NCBI GenBank assembly: GCA_038087015.1
Contig: JASBNA010000025.1
Span: 496,001 to 560,000, forward strand
Length of the DNA: 64,000 nucleotides
Origin: Cerrena zonata
Lineage: Eukaryota; Basidiomycota; Agaricomycetes; Polyporales; Cerrenaceae
Direction of reading: 5' to 3'
Below are positions 13,202 to 25,710 of this stretch, in pieces (the stretch's first letter is position 1; each line of letters starts with the position of its first letter). Under the pieces are notes generated by a model. The model ran no database searches. It worked only from the letters and a program-made list of their open reading frames with translations, and was not told the DNA's origin. Position numbers and translations under genes: made by a program.

Positions 13202-13906
13202 TCAAGGGGTCTTTCCATAGTCCTGAGGTTTCTCCTTATATCCACTGGCGTAACTCCCGGCCTACAACCGAGGTTACCTATCAAAAGGAAGATATATGTA
13301 GATTAAATGTCATACCTTAGTGTAAGTAGTACCCTCGGCGTTTTTCCTTTGCGAATTGTAGGACGCCTGAGCGCCGTGCTCAACGTCTTTACCCTGCGAG
13401 AGAATTCTATATTTAGCACTCATGCTATTGAGACGAGATGAAAGTTATGAACTTACAGCGGAAACAGCAGAGAAGACGGTACGGAAAACATTACTACCGC
13501 GATCAACATCGTTGTTGGGTAGCGGGATCTGTGCAGAACCTCCTGAGCGTGGTTCGGTGGCTGAAGACACGTTCGCATTTCGAGTACCCTGGGTACTCTG
13601 TTCCCCAATGATATTGACACGCTGCTGCCCTATGTAGAGAAATATCAGCATGGCGCCATGAACCTGAACGAGCTTGTTTGATACTCACAATTTGGACGTT
13701 GGCTCTCGACATCGGTTTGGAGATATCGTTCTGTGCACCAGAATGCGAACAGCGTTGCAGCGACTGCCCCTGTCCCTATTATCAAGGTCTACATTGATCA
13801 AATATATCAGCCCCTATATTAGCTGGAAAGGTAGGAAACATACTCTAGGACTCCCACCAGGCTTCGGTGAGTTTATCATGTGAGGGGGATTCGCTCCTGT
13901 TGGCAT
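13202..13906 (-). CDS. Small single-span membrane protein, unknown function
   Basis: The five-exon model (13844-13906, 13689-13788, 13457-13629, 13316-13393, 13202-13261) gives 157 residues with phase-consistent GT-AG introns. A short polar N-terminus rich in Pro and Gly is followed by a hydrophobic segment, LIIGTGAVAATLFAFWC (about residues 23-39). A long polar tail rich in Ser, Gln and Asn then ends in SGYKEKPQDYGKTP. This suggests one membrane span, possibly mitochondrial or endomembrane; the location is inference. A shorter acceptor for the last exon (13277) would give a different ending (TAA at 13236), but the chosen form reads as a better conserved-looking tail. I do not recognise a named family. 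Confidence 0.6.
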
Positions 13907-14729
13907 CGTAAACAGTTTGTTGACTGGGGTTTGGGCTCAAGTAGGGGTAGTGATTGAGAAGTTACTCAGTATGGAGGCTACTTATATGAAAATGCGACAT
14001 ATCCCGCCAGCGGTCGCGGAAGTGCACTGTGATGTCATACCGCGGGCGCGATCGACCCTACGTTGTACACCGAGTCTAGGCCACGATAATGCAGGCCACT
14101 ATGAAGAGCAGACGTAGAAACGGTAGGGGTCTTCAGAGGAGTAAAGTTATCGCCATTTTCTTATGGTTCACGGTATGTAGTAGTTACAGAGAAACCTTGG
14201 GGCGAAATCGGCCAGGCTTGAGTAACTTCCATAACAGGACATGCATATCCGGATATGGCAAGCACTTGTGCTGTCACGACGACACCCGAATGCGGTCACC
14301 GCCGGACCACCACAATTCGGAGGGTTGATTAGTACTTAGATGTCTATCGTATTAAGAGACACCAGATGGTAAATAACTATAGGTTTCAGATACGCTAAAC
14401 ACAAGGCGATGATTTGCACGGCGGGTGCGCATATTTCATACAATATCATCGCCGATTCACCTCACCGATTTAGCCACACACTATACTCAATCTCGTTATA
14501 TGTAACGTTACCTTCACACAGATACAACACCCACCCATATCCATTAACGGAGGAAAGTAATTGAAGCAGAGAGATTAGTGAACAGTGTCACACGTAGGCT
14601 TTTGGCATCTACCTGAATTAGGTTGGCGTTGGGGGACCGACGTCATAGTACGCCCGCCAGAGTCGTCATGATGGTCATAGACATTTCCAGATGTGAAAAC
14701 GGCACCACTTATGTCTAGGAAGCCTTGGG
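13907..14729. other. Intergenic, upstream of the dehydrogenase
   Basis: No supported gene. Short plus-strand frames around 13917-14328 lack family features. The TATA element of the dehydrogenase follows directly. Confidence 0.4.
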
Positions 14730-14737
14730 TATAAATA
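14730..14737 (+). promoter_or_regulatory. TATA box of the SDR gene
   Basis: TATAAATA lies about 100 bases before the chosen ATG at 14834, a usual distance for a TATA-driven basidiomycete gene. It also argues that the in-frame ATG at 14744, only a few bases downstream, is not the start. Confidence 0.5.
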
Positions 14738-14833
14738 TCAGAGATGCATGGTGTCGAACTGAGACCCACTTCGACCCAACCCCCATCTTTGACTAGCTCT
14801 AGTATCGCCACCATCATAGTTTCTCCTCTCGGT

Positions 14834-16012
14834 ATGACTGACACACTCAACCCTGCAACTCTTCTCAGCCGTCGATTCCGCTTCGACCAAATTCCCGATC
14901 TAACTGGCAAACTCGCCATTGTCACAGGTGGCTCCGCCGGGATAGGGTATTACAATGCACTTCCACTCGCTCGTGCTGGTGCGGAAGTTGTTATCATTTC
15001 CGCCAACGCTGACAAGGGTACGACCGCCGAAGGAGAAATTAACAAGAACATCCAGGAATCGAATTCCTCTGGATCCGTTCGATGGAGCGGTTGTGACTTG
15101 GGTAACCTGAAGGAAGTCGACGCCCTGGCAACGAAATTAGCAAACGACTTGAAGCGTCTCGATATTTTAATTTGCAATGCAGGTATCGGACAAGCACCGT
15201 TCGGGTTAACTGACGATGGCTTAGAAAGGCACTTTGAGGTGAAGGTCCATTGTCGTGGTAGTCCAGTGAAATAATTGATCAATAGTACTTTTGTAGGTGA
15301 ACAACCTGAGCCATTACGTCTTGATCAACAGACTTTTGCCTCTCATGAAGAAGACATCCGAATCCTCCCCAAAAGCGAGCGTTCGTATCGTCATGCAATC
15401 TTCCGAGTTGCATAGATTTGCTCCTGGAGATACCCAGTTCGCATCCAAGGAAGAAGTTAACGAAGACCGAGACGGGTCTCGACTGTAAGTTAACTCACTC
15501 CTCATGTATTTCCATTGTCTTCATGTTCATCTCCTCGTAGTTACGGTCGGACAAAGTTGGGTCAAATTCTGCATGCTCAACAGCTTGTCAAACACAAGCT
15601 TCTATCAGAGACATACCCTATTCTTGCCATCTCCGTTCACCCCGGCACTGTCAATACAGAAGTACAGAAGAGCTGGACCGAATCGTATGGCAATATAGTC
15701 GGGAAAGCTTTAGAGATGTTTACCACAGTGGTAGGCAAGAGCGCCGCGGAGGGTGCAGAGGCAAGTCTCTGGGCCGCGACGAGTACGGATATCAACGAAG
15801 GGAACTGGAGGGATTTCCAGGTGAGTCGGAGCGTAATTCCGAATTACGGTTGCATATTTGCTGAAGAGTTGAGCCTCTAGGGAAAGTACTACTCGGAACC
15901 GTATGGTAAACCCGATACTGAAACCGACCAGGCTAAAGATGGTAAATTGGGAGATAATTTCTGGAGTTTATGTCAGACGTTGTCCAGGGAGTTGTTGGGA
16001 GATGACGTCTAG
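14834..16012 (+). CDS. Short-chain dehydrogenase/reductase
   Basis: The four-exon model (14834-15238, 15297-15484, 15541-15820, 15881-16012) encodes 334 residues. It is an NAD(P)-dependent SDR of the retinol-dehydrogenase/WW-oxidoreductase-like group common in fungi. Visible features are the Rossmann glycine motif TGGSAGIG (about residue 38), the ICNAG motif, an active-site Ser in IVMQSSE and the catalytic YGRTK (Y-x-x-x-K) at the start of exon 3. PGTVNTEV follows, as in the family. No signal peptide or membrane span is apparent. It is followed by a convergent P450 and, 6 kb away, a sesquiterpene synthase, so oxidation or reduction of a terpenoid alcohol or ketone is a reasonable inference. 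The substrate is not deducible. Confidence 0.88.
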
Positions 16013-16641
16013 TGAACTCACTAAGACAATGGGTTTAACGAGAATCGTAGCATACGCACTCTGTACAATAGAAGAACGAATATTACCTGAAGAACGATAG
16101 TCATTGCGAGGAAGTGGTGTACATGACTGTACGTTACAGCGTGGAAAGGTTAGTCAAGATGACGGAAGCAGCGGGGAGAACAATGGACTCAAAAGAAGCC
16201 TCTCGGTTTCCGAATTGCAGAATGGGGAAAGGTACGCATACGCGGTGTTTCACGCCCATTCGTCATTGTTCCTTCGCTAGTGCTGAAACAGCTTCTGTGG
16301 CCAAGCAGGCGTAACCCAGATAATTTCGGCCCTGAATTCCGCATGGGCGCAACACCATAGGGGTACGGATCAAAACTGAGAAGCTAAATAGCCTATCTGT
16401 AGCAAATCTGCAATCTCAGCTTTAAAGCCTTATAGCCTGATTGTTCTGGGCAACGGTGATTTATACGAACCGGATACCAAATCCCCGATTCCCGAATGAC
16501 ATGCGATTGGGAGCTTGAGTCCGAAGGAAGCGGCCGTGTGGCATGTAAGAGTTATGTGTTTTCAGTCCGTTTCGGTCATTTGAAAGAGCAGGTAGTCAAA
16601 TAATTACACGAGGTTTAGCGAGATACTGTCCTTACGATCAA
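16013..16641. other. Convergent 3' intergenic region
   Basis: This lies between the stop codons of the dehydrogenase (+) and the P450 (-). It probably carries both 3' UTRs and polyadenylation signals. No gene is seen. Confidence 0.45.
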
Positions 16642-18900
16642 TTACTCGACTCTGAACGAAGACACAGTTTCTCTATGTACTTCAGATCTTGGAGTAATCT
16701 TGCATGCAAACGCTTCCGGAGCACTAACCAGCAATGAATGAGCTTCAAGAAATACATAGGGTAACTTCGACAGTGTTGGACGCACCTAACCATAGCCGTT
16801 GTAAAGGTCGTCTCGGCTGGCATTTTTAGCCCTGCAACTGGTCTATCTGGCTGTTGGACATTGAAGAACTGAAGTAAGTTGGTCGTCCAGAGGAACAGGA
16901 AGTTTTCCGCAATATATCTTCCTGGACAAACACTAAGGGGTATTCGTATCAATGAATCCTCGGCGTGAGAGTGGATGAATTCTTTACTGACCGTCTTCCG
17001 AAACCAAAAATGTACTCATAAGGACTTTGTGTTGCATTGTCTTCGTCCAAAAACCGTTCAGGATCGAACTTTTGGGGATCATCGACAGTTTGTGATAGTG
17101 CCCTATTTATAAGTCGAAATTGATATAGCAGGAATACGCGGAAAATGAGTGGACGACCTTACCAGATATTTGGGACGACGATAGTGTCCGCCGGGATCGT
17201 ATACCCTTGTCCAAATGTGAATAATGACCCACAAAGTCGAAAGAAAAATTAATTTACCATTATAGATGTCAGTCTCCGCCGTGCGACGTGGCACACCTTC
17301 AAGCAACAGATTATAAGCAAGTACTTCAATCGACCAAAAGACTGGAGGCATACTCATTGGGACGACTACATGCCATCTTGCAACCTCTTTCAGTAGAGCT
17401 CGCATGTAAGGCATATTGGGTCGATCTTCTAAAGATACCGTTCGCTGACCGCCGCCGGTGATAGAATCAATCTCCTGCTGTGCTTTCTTTTGCTCGTGTG
17501 GATGAAGCGCCATGAGGAGGAATATGATCAACATTGTGGTGAATGACTATAGGTCATACGATAAGGATGAAATAAAATTAGGACATGCAACAGAATCGTA
17601 CCGTTTCCACTCCAGCTGATTGCAATCCATGAAATTCAGTTATTTCTATAACAAATGCAAAACAAATCGCACCTGCAAACAATGATCCAGCAGCCCATTT
17701 GATGTCTTGCATCATATTCTCACTGTACCTGCCATTCTTTGCGAGAGCTTCTTCGTCAGTGAGAATATCCGCAACAAACGAAGGAGGCGCTTGGCCGTTA
17801 GCCTACAAAGTTAATGTAAATCGATGAAGTGGAGTAGTCAAAGAGTCTGCCTACCAATGTCCGCTCAACATGATCAAAGGGTCTTGTTACAAATCGATTG
17901 ATCAAATCTCGACCAAAGTCTCCAATCTGGTGGAAGGTTGTAAACGGAACCCATCTTGGCAAATGTTTCACTATTTGAATCATGTATCAGATCAAACCCT
18001 CTATAGGGACTATCAGATAATAGAAAAGACTCACAAATGGGTATAAGGTCCACAACAAAAGCACCGGGCATGGCAGCTGAGGTCATAGTGTCCATAGTGA
18101 GTTGAGCTTCGGCGATGTACTGATAACAAAGCTCAAACGATTGTCGAATCCGCCAGAGGGGGAGATGTTTACCTCAGAATCAGCAGTCTTGATGTCTACA
18201 CCATAAGTGATAGTCAGAATCATACGACTAACGGCACTACAAGGAGACAGTCAAATTCCTTGATCAAAGACGAGAAACAACTTATACATACAGACGAGAC
18301 TGCTCCTTAAAGTCATCAGGGTCCTCTAGCATGCGTTGAAGCATCAGTTTGATGCAATCAAGCTGTAACGCCTGATACTTCTTGGACGCTTCAGGATTGA
18401 GTACCTGTTGTGTCAATCTTCGGATCGCTCGATACCTATCGTTGTAGTCGAAGAATACGATAGTCTGAGTGACAGATATGAGCTCGAATGCTACTCACAC
18501 AACCGATACATGTGATACACACCTTGTCAAGTCCATACAACTCTCCAGCCATTACAGTATGGGGACGGTGTGAATAAGTCTTGGCACGCTTATCCAAGAG
18601 CTCCTTGATAACCTCGGCGGTATGCAATACTAGGACAGATCTACCAAATGCAGTCAAGTACGTTAGTGCCCCTAGAGAGACATCAGCGTTTGGAACGTCA
18701 CAAACATCGCTCTACTAACCATGTTGTTCTTTCCAAAAGGCGAGCTTCTTGGTGTCAGTCGTGCGGGGCATTTCCAATAGATTTCCTATTAACCATCTTC
18801 GTGGTGGGGATGGTGGATGCAGAGGTCCATTCCGCACTCTCCAAAGAAGTGTCGCTACTATCACTGCGATAACAGCAAGGTAAGTCGATAAGCTGGACAT
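16642..18900 (-). CDS. Cytochrome P450 (OrdA-like microsomal monooxygenase)
   Basis: This is a multi-exon P450 of about 500 residues. The N-terminus MSSLSTYLAVIAVIVATLLW is a membrane anchor, followed by a Pro-rich hinge (LHPPSPPRRWLIGN). The I-helix carries A-G-V-E-T across an intron near 17600, a variant of AGxDT. The K-helix ExxR is in LLKEVARW. The heme loop FGFGRRVCPGR is split by an intron around 16923-16978, and the Cys thiolate ligand is present. The C-terminus ends ITPRSEVHRETVSSFRVE. Sequence style fits the fungal O-methylsterigmatocystin-oxidoreductase-like clan expanded in mushrooms. It would act at the ER with a P450 reductase. It lies convergent to the dehydrogenase and close to the terpene synthase, which suggests terpenoid hydroxylation. 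I did not fix every internal exon border. Confidence 0.88.
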
Positions 18901-20013
18901 TGTCTAGGGTGCGAGCCGGATGGGAACCTGAAGATGGGAATAGAAGTTTGAGGTGTACCCTGGAGATATTGGGCAGCTCGAACGCCTATTGTTATATAGT
19001 AAGTGCAAGATGTATTCGGAAACCCAATATGAGAATGAATCAAACCATCTTCCTTTCTGAACGCGAACCTGTTTGACGGGAATAAACGGGCGTAAAATTA
19101 GCGAACCTAGTCGACATACATCACAGCGAAGCATCGTTCTTGGCTTGGATGTCTGCTCGATCAGGGTTATCTGTTCGAAAAGACGTAATTACCCACATTA
19201 CTATCGTACTTATAACTGCATTTGTTTGTGAACGACACGTTGTGGGATATAACTGTCAAAAGGTCGGTGATAGTTGGATTGTAGTTCTGATGGTATGGAA
19301 GGTGGTCCTATTCGGGTCTATAATTATCGTTTGAAGCCCCTCGTGACCGTGATTGGATCTCGAAAGTCAAATCGGTGGAAAAACAGAGGTAAAGTTACGT
19401 GTGAGCTGACCTTAGCTCGTCCAAGGAACTTAGAAGACTATATTCTGCGATGGGAGGTCTGTTGCAGGTATATATGTGCTGGGATCATGATGTCGCCAGT
19501 AAAAAGATGTTTGATCTTTTCGCTCAGACACTGTATTACCCAATTTGGAAACATACCGTGTATGGTCACGGTTCCGAGTCTGACTCGGAGTCTCAAGTTG
19601 CAGTCAGACTGTGGCAGTGGCTGTTGCAATAACGCCTAGTACTGGCACGACCCTTCGGAAGTTGAAGAGCTTCAATATGAACTCTCTTCATGATAACAAA
19701 GTGCAATAGTCACAGCACCATTCTGAGGACAAATCTACTAAGCTCACAAGTAACCTTCACCCGTCAGTCCACTTACCCATTTTCGTCCAATTTTACGACA
19801 TAGCCTATGACAAGCTGAACTATGTTCCTCAGATGAGTTCATTTGTATCTTACCACGAAAACAACATTTGATATATCATCGGCAACTTCCATGTTGCGCA
19901 GACCGCAGTACTAATAAGGTCAATCACAGCCGCATTAATGCACGGCCTCCCTACGACGACTTCAACACCAACCTCCACCAAGGATTCTGGCAAGGAATCT
20001 TAAATACCTCGCG
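18901..20013. other. Intergenic between P450 and F-box-like gene
   Basis: A divergent promoter region is expected here. Short plus-strand frames at 19274-19639 have no family features. I see no RNA gene or repeat. Confidence 0.4.
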
Positions 20014-21156
20014 ATGGAGCTGTTTCCGCCCGAGATATGGCATCATGTCTTTACTTTTGCATGTACAGATGGCGGGTATACCGGCTGTTCCCTTTCCTTG
20101 ACTTCGAAGTACGTCAACGCACTATCATCCGGGATGAAGTGGTATAGTGTAATACTGAAAGGCCCGGAACAAATGCTGAAATTCATCTCTACCCTGGAGC
20201 ATGCCACGAATCACAGCCGTGTTCGCCATCTTTCTATCTCATGGAAGCCCGACCTACAATACCCTCCTCCGGATTTTTCCATAGGTCTACTCAAGAATAC
20301 CGAAATAATTGACGCATTGTGCTCTTATCAGCTGAGCATACATGACGAAACCTTCCTCCGGAATAAGCTGATGGATGGCGCGGCCTTGGAGTCCGAGTAT
20401 ATAAAGCGAATGGGGGACCAGAAATACGCCAGTCGAATAGCATGCGGACAGTTGTTACCACTTGTTGCAAACGACCTGTACTCCCTCTCCGCCACTTTTT
20501 CCTTCGGCATGCATGTTCCTAGGCCATTTTGGACCATCCCCTTTCCCAATCTTCGGGAATTAACGATCTTCGGCTGTGCCATGGTTCGTTTTACGCCAGT
20601 CAGCCCGAGTGACGAAGTTTTATTCCCTTCGTTGCGATATTTGCATCTCATACATTGCATGAATGATACACATGTCTTCGCGAAGTGCGCTCCGAACCTT
20701 ACACACCTTCGCTTATCTTCCGTCAGCACTCTATCCCGCTTGTCAGAATCGATCTCAAGCATTGTTTCGGAGACACGTCAGATCGAGCCAGATTTGATGA
20801 TGCTCCCTTGCTCCCTCCGACGAATTATTTTGCATGTACCAATTGGCCCTCCTAAACCTTTAGCACGCCAACGCTCAATTGGGCGCAACATGATACGGGA
20901 ATTCGGTACCCTATTACAATCGGATGCGAAGGATGTTATTCGGATACTTGTCCCACTTTCTCAATCATCCTTGCCAGAATCTAATATCCCGGGTATCTCG
21001 CCGTATGGCCCTACAGATATCGAGAAAGACTGGAAGGAACGTATGGAAGGAGGAATAGGATGCTGGCTGGAAGATGGCGAAGGTGTCCTCTCTTTGCAAC
21101 ATTCCAAGCGCAGAGAGCTCATTGATGTCTTCGGGAGTCGGTTCGGTCATACGTAG
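20014..21156 (+). CDS. F-box-like protein, unknown target
   Basis: This is an intronless frame of 380 residues from an ATG in good context. The start, MELFPPEIWHHVFTFACTDG, matches the L-P-x-E-I/L-W-x-x-I/V-F pattern of mushroom F-box-like proteins. It continues SLSLTSKYVNALSSG, where the family shows S-L-x-S-x-x-W/Y. The middle contains leucine-rich stretches such as PNLRELTIFGCAMVRF and PSLRYLHLIHC, consistent with an LRR-like solenoid. Such proteins are very numerous in Agaricomycetes and are thought to be SCF ubiquitin-ligase substrate receptors, though few have been tested. It sits between the P450 and the terpene synthase and is probably not part of the pathway. Confidence 0.8.
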   Translation: MELFPPEIWHHVFTFACTDGGYTGCSLSLTSKYVNALSSGMKWYSVILKGPEQMLKFISTLEHATNHSRVRHLSISWKPDLQYPPPDFSIGLLKNTEIIDALCSYQLSIHDETFLRNKLMDGAALESEYIKRMGDQKYASRIACGQLLPLVANDLYSLSATFSFGMHVPRPFWTIPFPNLRELTIFGCAMVRFTPVSPSDEVLFPSLRYLHLIHCMNDTHVFAKCAPNLTHLRLSSVSTLSRLSESISSIVSETRQIEPDLMMLPCSLRRIILHVPIGPPKPLARQRSIGRNMIREFGTLLQSDAKDVIRILVPLSQSSLPESNIPGISPYGPTDIEKDWKERMEGGIGCWLEDGEGVLSLQHSKRRELIDVFGSRFGHT

Positions 21157-22304
21157 GCATCGATAACCTCTCAAGGTTAGTGGTATATCAAAGTGCAACG
21201 AGTAACAAACTGATGTTTTAGATATTTCTTCAGGATATTCTATCCTGGGATCTACTACGCAATACTGCGTACTGCTGTGTGGTGTTGTATTACAAGAAGT
21301 AGGGCTGTTGTGACAAATGAAGAGTGCTCTTCACACGACGCTGCTACAGCCAAATTCTAATGTGACATGTTAGCCCTTCGCAATCAGCTGTCGGACAATG
21401 TGGTAAAGGGGCTAAAATTTAGCACGATCTTCTAGGATGTCAATGTTTGCTACCATGAACGGTACTTGCCTTCGTCCGCTGCAGCTGCCTCGAGGACATC
21501 AATCGGATCCGTGACAGACTCTATTTCCTATTGTTGTGATACTTGGTATGAATCCTGCAGTGCTGCCAGTGCTAGGCTATGTCCTCGATACTTCACAGTT
21601 CCATACCTCTGTCAGAAGTTTTTTGTTTTTAGAACTCGCTGGCCACGGTCCCGAGATGTTTTAATTGTCCATCATTACTCCGCTTCTTACTGGAGAAGTC
21701 GTTTCCTTCCTAACTCCACCGTCACTGTTCTTTTGTGAAGCATGCACGAAGGTTTCATTTAAGCCACGAAGTCATACACGAAAGGCAAGATAACTAGCAT
21801 AAACTTCGATCTATTTTAGATAGTAGAATTAAGTAAGTGGGAACCTAGTAAAGCGTGCAAGTTAAATGTATCCCCGAAGTACAGTGTATACGTAGCTACC
21901 ATTATCGTGGGTCTATCGGAATCCAGTAGGGATAGAACAATATAAATGTAATGTCGTAAGAAATCAAATAGAAGAATATAGGATGCTGTGCGAAACAACC
22001 CTAATCAAGAAAAACGTGTTAGAGACCGATTAGTGTGCGATAGGCATCACTTAGAGTTTGAACGCATTAGGATTGTACGAGATAATAGACGAAGGTGAGG
22101 GTGGAGATGAAAAGAACAGCTCCAAAGGATACACAGATGGACGAGATATTGCTACAAAGGATGCGTTGCTCTCAAGCATTTTATGCACGAGATAGAACAC
22201 CGCAAGGATGATATGATCTCCTGTCTAATATTGGAAATGATAGTCAGAAAGCCACCGGTGGAGGTAGTGATATATTACACACCAATAGAGACAAAGCGGG
22301 CCGT
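21157..22304. other. Intergenic between F-box-like gene and terpene synthase
   Basis: This holds the 3' sides of two convergent genes. A 90-codon plus frame at 21466-21738 starts within Ala/Ser-rich sequence and has no recognisable features. No supported gene is seen. Confidence 0.4.
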
Positions 22305-23493
22305 TTAGGCACGACGAGGCAGAAGCTCTACAACGCGCGTTTGCTTCACTTCCAGCCCATTCTTGCCGAAATAACGCTCTGAGTCAAAGGACCAGTGAAG
22401 ACTGCCAACGATCCAGTCAGCCATCCCACCAACATACTTTTCAACCTGCTCGTCAATGTGAGCACCCCAGGAAGGGATGTTAGCTCGCTGTTCAATGAAC
22501 CGGTCGATGGACTGCTTGCAGAGGTCACCAACAAAGTCAATAGCACTTTGAAGGTCGAGACCCTCTTGCCGCATCATGACGACAATCATGTTGTGCGTGT
22601 CACCTGAGTCAGCCCATTGGATTAATTAGAATACTTCGAAAGAAGAGTTGACGTTAACACACCCTTCGATTGTTCCACATTGTAAGAGAAGATATCCTAC
22701 ATGAGGACCCGGTGAGAATAGAGGATACAATATAAAAATATCATCACGTACATTAGACCACGTTACAAGGTCATTGGTAGCCTCACCCAGAGCCACGATG
22801 GTAGGGTGCTCCATTACTTCGTCGGGGAGGTCGAGATTGTACGCGAACTCAATGAGTGCCCAGCATGGTTTACAACCGCTTGTATCGCGTCGCAGGGCAA
22901 TATAGGAATCGAGATCCGGGACAACACCGTTCGCGCGGTCCAGAGCTTGCTGGGTAACGGCCTGGAAGAAGAAATCCATTGTTTCCATGAAACGCTGCTG
23001 TGTACCAGGCGAGGCGGTAGGGATTAACCGGCGCCAAAAGCTGCAAAATCACCGTCATCAAAGCAGCCGGATTCAGGGCATTCAGCACGTACTCTTGGGT
23101 TAATTTACCCTCTGGAGACACAGGAGAATATGAGTGAGGGTGGTAAAGTGTGTTCATAATATCCACAGCAGTACGTGACGTCCCATACTCGTTCATGTCA
23201 TCGGAGATATTGTCGAGGTGAAACAACCAGTTCATGAAATCGCAGCATACTCGTAGCTGATGGTATTCAGCATCGGGGTAGCACCTAGACGTGAGGAGAC
23301 CCGCTTTGAGACCGTGAAAGGCGGATTTCTTCTTCTCGCTGAGATTGCTGCCTTGGAACAGCCATTCCTTGCACTCCTCGCTGGCTTGCTCTTCGTGTAC
23401 GTTGCATCGAAGGGTGAAGTCGCAGTGCGAGACAAGATCGGTAATAACGACCTTAGAGGGCTGCGAAGGAAGCTGAGCAGTAGAGGATTGCAT
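22305..23493 (-). CDS. Sesquiterpene synthase (class I terpene cyclase)
   Basis: The four exons (23093-23493, 22752-23040, 22663-22696, 22305-22603) total 1,023 nt and give 340 residues, the usual length for a basidiomycete sesquiterpene synthase. The enzyme ionises farnesyl diphosphate with Mg2+ and cyclises the cation in the cytosol. The Asp-rich motif lies in FHLDNISDDM (D-N-x-x-D-D). The NSE triad is complete in NDLVTWSNDIFSYNVEQSKG (N-D-x-x-S-x-x-x-E) and is assembled across an intron. The diphosphate-sensing R-Y pair is in SERYFG near the C-terminus. The second residue of the Asp-rich motif is Asn rather than Asp or Glu. Nearby SDR, P450 and MFS genes suggest a small terpenoid cluster. 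The product cannot be predicted from motifs. Confidence 0.93.
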
Positions 23494-23608
23494 TATAACT
23501 TCTGAGAGAAAGCAAGACAGAAGTGTTTTGCAAGGTGCAAAGGAAGAGGCGGAGGGAAGAATACAACTGCGAGAACCAGGCTGAGTAACGTGGAAGAGAA
23601 GTGACTCT

Positions 23609-23615
23609 CTTTATA
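23609..23615 (-). promoter_or_regulatory. TATA box of the terpene synthase
   Basis: TATAAAG on the minus strand lies about 115-120 bases upstream of the terpene synthase ATG, which supports the chosen start. Confidence 0.5.
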
Positions 23616-25320
23616 TGTCATGAACGAAGACACCACGTGTATTTGCATCATACTCAGCAGAAACCGGATAGATATACGGGGTTTGAGGCTGTCGTACCGT
23701 AATGTGGGACTACAAGGCTAAGCTGGCATCCGGCCTCAAGCCCATTGGACGGAGAGGAGCTGGTAGCGGGAGCGGCAAACCATGCTTCGCAAAACATCGC
23801 AGATTGGAACAATGCCTAGTCGGAACACAAGGCAGATCATCCCCAGGATGAAGCCAATCTTCGGCGCTGTAAGTTAATTAGTTCATCTTACCGAGGACTG
23901 AGCGGTGGACACTGGACATGTAGGCAGCTTTCGCGAAACGTTCTCCGTGCCGCGTGCTTCCGGTTTGGGACGGCGGAAGAGTGTTATTCAGACCTACTAC
24001 AATGAACAAAGTGAGTATATGTTTCGATTTGTTTGCACCTTTACACAGTTTTGCTCCACATCTTAGAATAACCAAGAAAGACTGTCACGGTCGATGTCCT
24101 ACTACTAGCACTCAGGCTCTCACATATGGATGCCGAACGGCAAGTCCCGATTTGTCCCAAATTAGAAACTAATGTATTAGCCGGATTGTTGTTGACTCAT
24201 ACACTGGCAGCCGTCCAACGAATGGCCTCAAGGTCAGTGAGAATATGTTTCATATCTTAGAGACCAGGTTAGTAGTTTTCTCCTATCTACTGGAGTCCGA
24301 GTCGCGTCTGTTGTTCAGGATCTATATAACAGTGACAGGCTATTGTCCTCGGATGAGTATGAAACCGACACAAACGGCGGCCTTCGATATCGTGATGCTA
24401 TCGCTGACCCGGACCTATACTAGTAGATCATATAACAATCCAAAATCTGATACTCCATGAGTCTATCTGGAAGCAGACTTCTGAAGGGAAGATAATTGAG
24501 ATCTCTTCCGCCAGTACAGATCCCTATTGTTCTAAGCGGTACCCCTCATGATATAGCCTACCCGACTGTTTGAATAACAATGAGCCAAGAATTCGTTCAG
24601 GCATCGTCCAAACTTATCGGACCGAAGAGAGGTTATGCGAGGACGAACAACATATCCATATCCATATTCAATAGCTTACGACTACTAGTATACATGTGGA
24701 CGGTGACGGAGCGGTTGTGTGCAAACGTTTTTGCGACATACCTTCATCATATTAAGATACGGCGAATATGAAAAGGAGGCCCAGGTGTGATCGATGTTAT
24801 TTGTTGACAGTTTTGGACATCGTGGCAGTGTGAGTTTGCCTGGCAGCCTTAATGGCAAGCGAAATACTTGATGACGTGCCGGATTCTGTGAATAACATTC
24901 TGCTAGTAGCGAAACGCAGACAGTTGGTACCTATTAAAGGAGAACGTGCCGAAGAGAAAGTTTTAAACGCCACAGTGTTCGCTGACAGGAGAATTTTTGC
25001 ATCGTTTGAAGTTTGAACATGAACATTGGATGTCGATGTTGAACCGCGGACGCGGATAAAATGCGATACATGCAAAGGCATGATAATACATTTTTCAGAT
25101 TGTCAGGTGTATGGCAGGTGTACGAACACATGAATGATGAAACCCGTACTACCAGGCCTGGTAAAGAACGGAGTCTTCCGTGGTATAGCCCCAAACCCGT
25201 TCATGCCACTCTTGATCCTCGTTCTCATAGATTGAATATCATAAATTCCTCGGGTTCGGTGCATGGGTTCGTTTGAAACAGTAGAATGATGTTATCTGCC
25301 TGAGTCATCTATCCCCGGAA
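23616..25320. other. Intergenic between terpene synthase and duplicated arm A
   Basis: I find no supported gene. Several 60-90 codon frames exist but none has family features or coherent splicing. The left boundary of the inverted duplication is near 25321. Confidence 0.4.
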
Positions 25321-25329
25321 ATCGCAACG

Positions 25330-25710
25330 ATTTGGTACTCTACAAGAGGTAAGTTGTCCAGACGATAGAACGGTTGTCTGTTGACTCGGTAGACTAGATC
25401 ATCCAAATTGACATCGTAAACCCATTCGATAAAAACCGACGTGCGAGGCTGCCGTTTGGTGAGATAATTATCGAGAGTTAGCCGAGTCCTCCCAAAGCTG
25501 TTCCTCTGAATACCTTGGGAGTAGACGAGTCATCATATCCGCGTAATGCTGGCGCTGACTCTCGAGCCATCTTTGAAAGTGCTCGGGGTCGCCAACTGGG
25601 ACGCCGCCGAGGAGAGGTAGGCCTCCGCCTGAGGGGTTGGCGTCGTTATGAATGAATCTGACAAAGTAGTAGTCTTGATAGCAGAAAACATGATAGCCAC
25701 GTGTGCCCAT
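25330..25710 (-). pseudogene. Truncated MGTRGY-family gene, arm A copy
   Basis: The frame starts MGTRGYHVFCYQDYYFVRFI and runs 80 codons to TAA, as in the arm B copy. After the stop, another frame continues with family sequence (SVFIEWVYDVNLDD, then YRLDN) until about 25330. There the duplication ends and the rest of the gene is missing. The stop, a one-base shift, is at the same position in both copies, so it predates the duplication or is tolerated. The family is known to me only as hypothetical proteins repeated in Agaricomycete genomes. This copy lacks the whole C-terminal half. Confidence 0.7.

Noticed and set aside
20328..20762. Minus-strand frame inside the F-box-like gene
   Set aside because: It lies opposite a clear single-exon coding sequence and has no features of its own.
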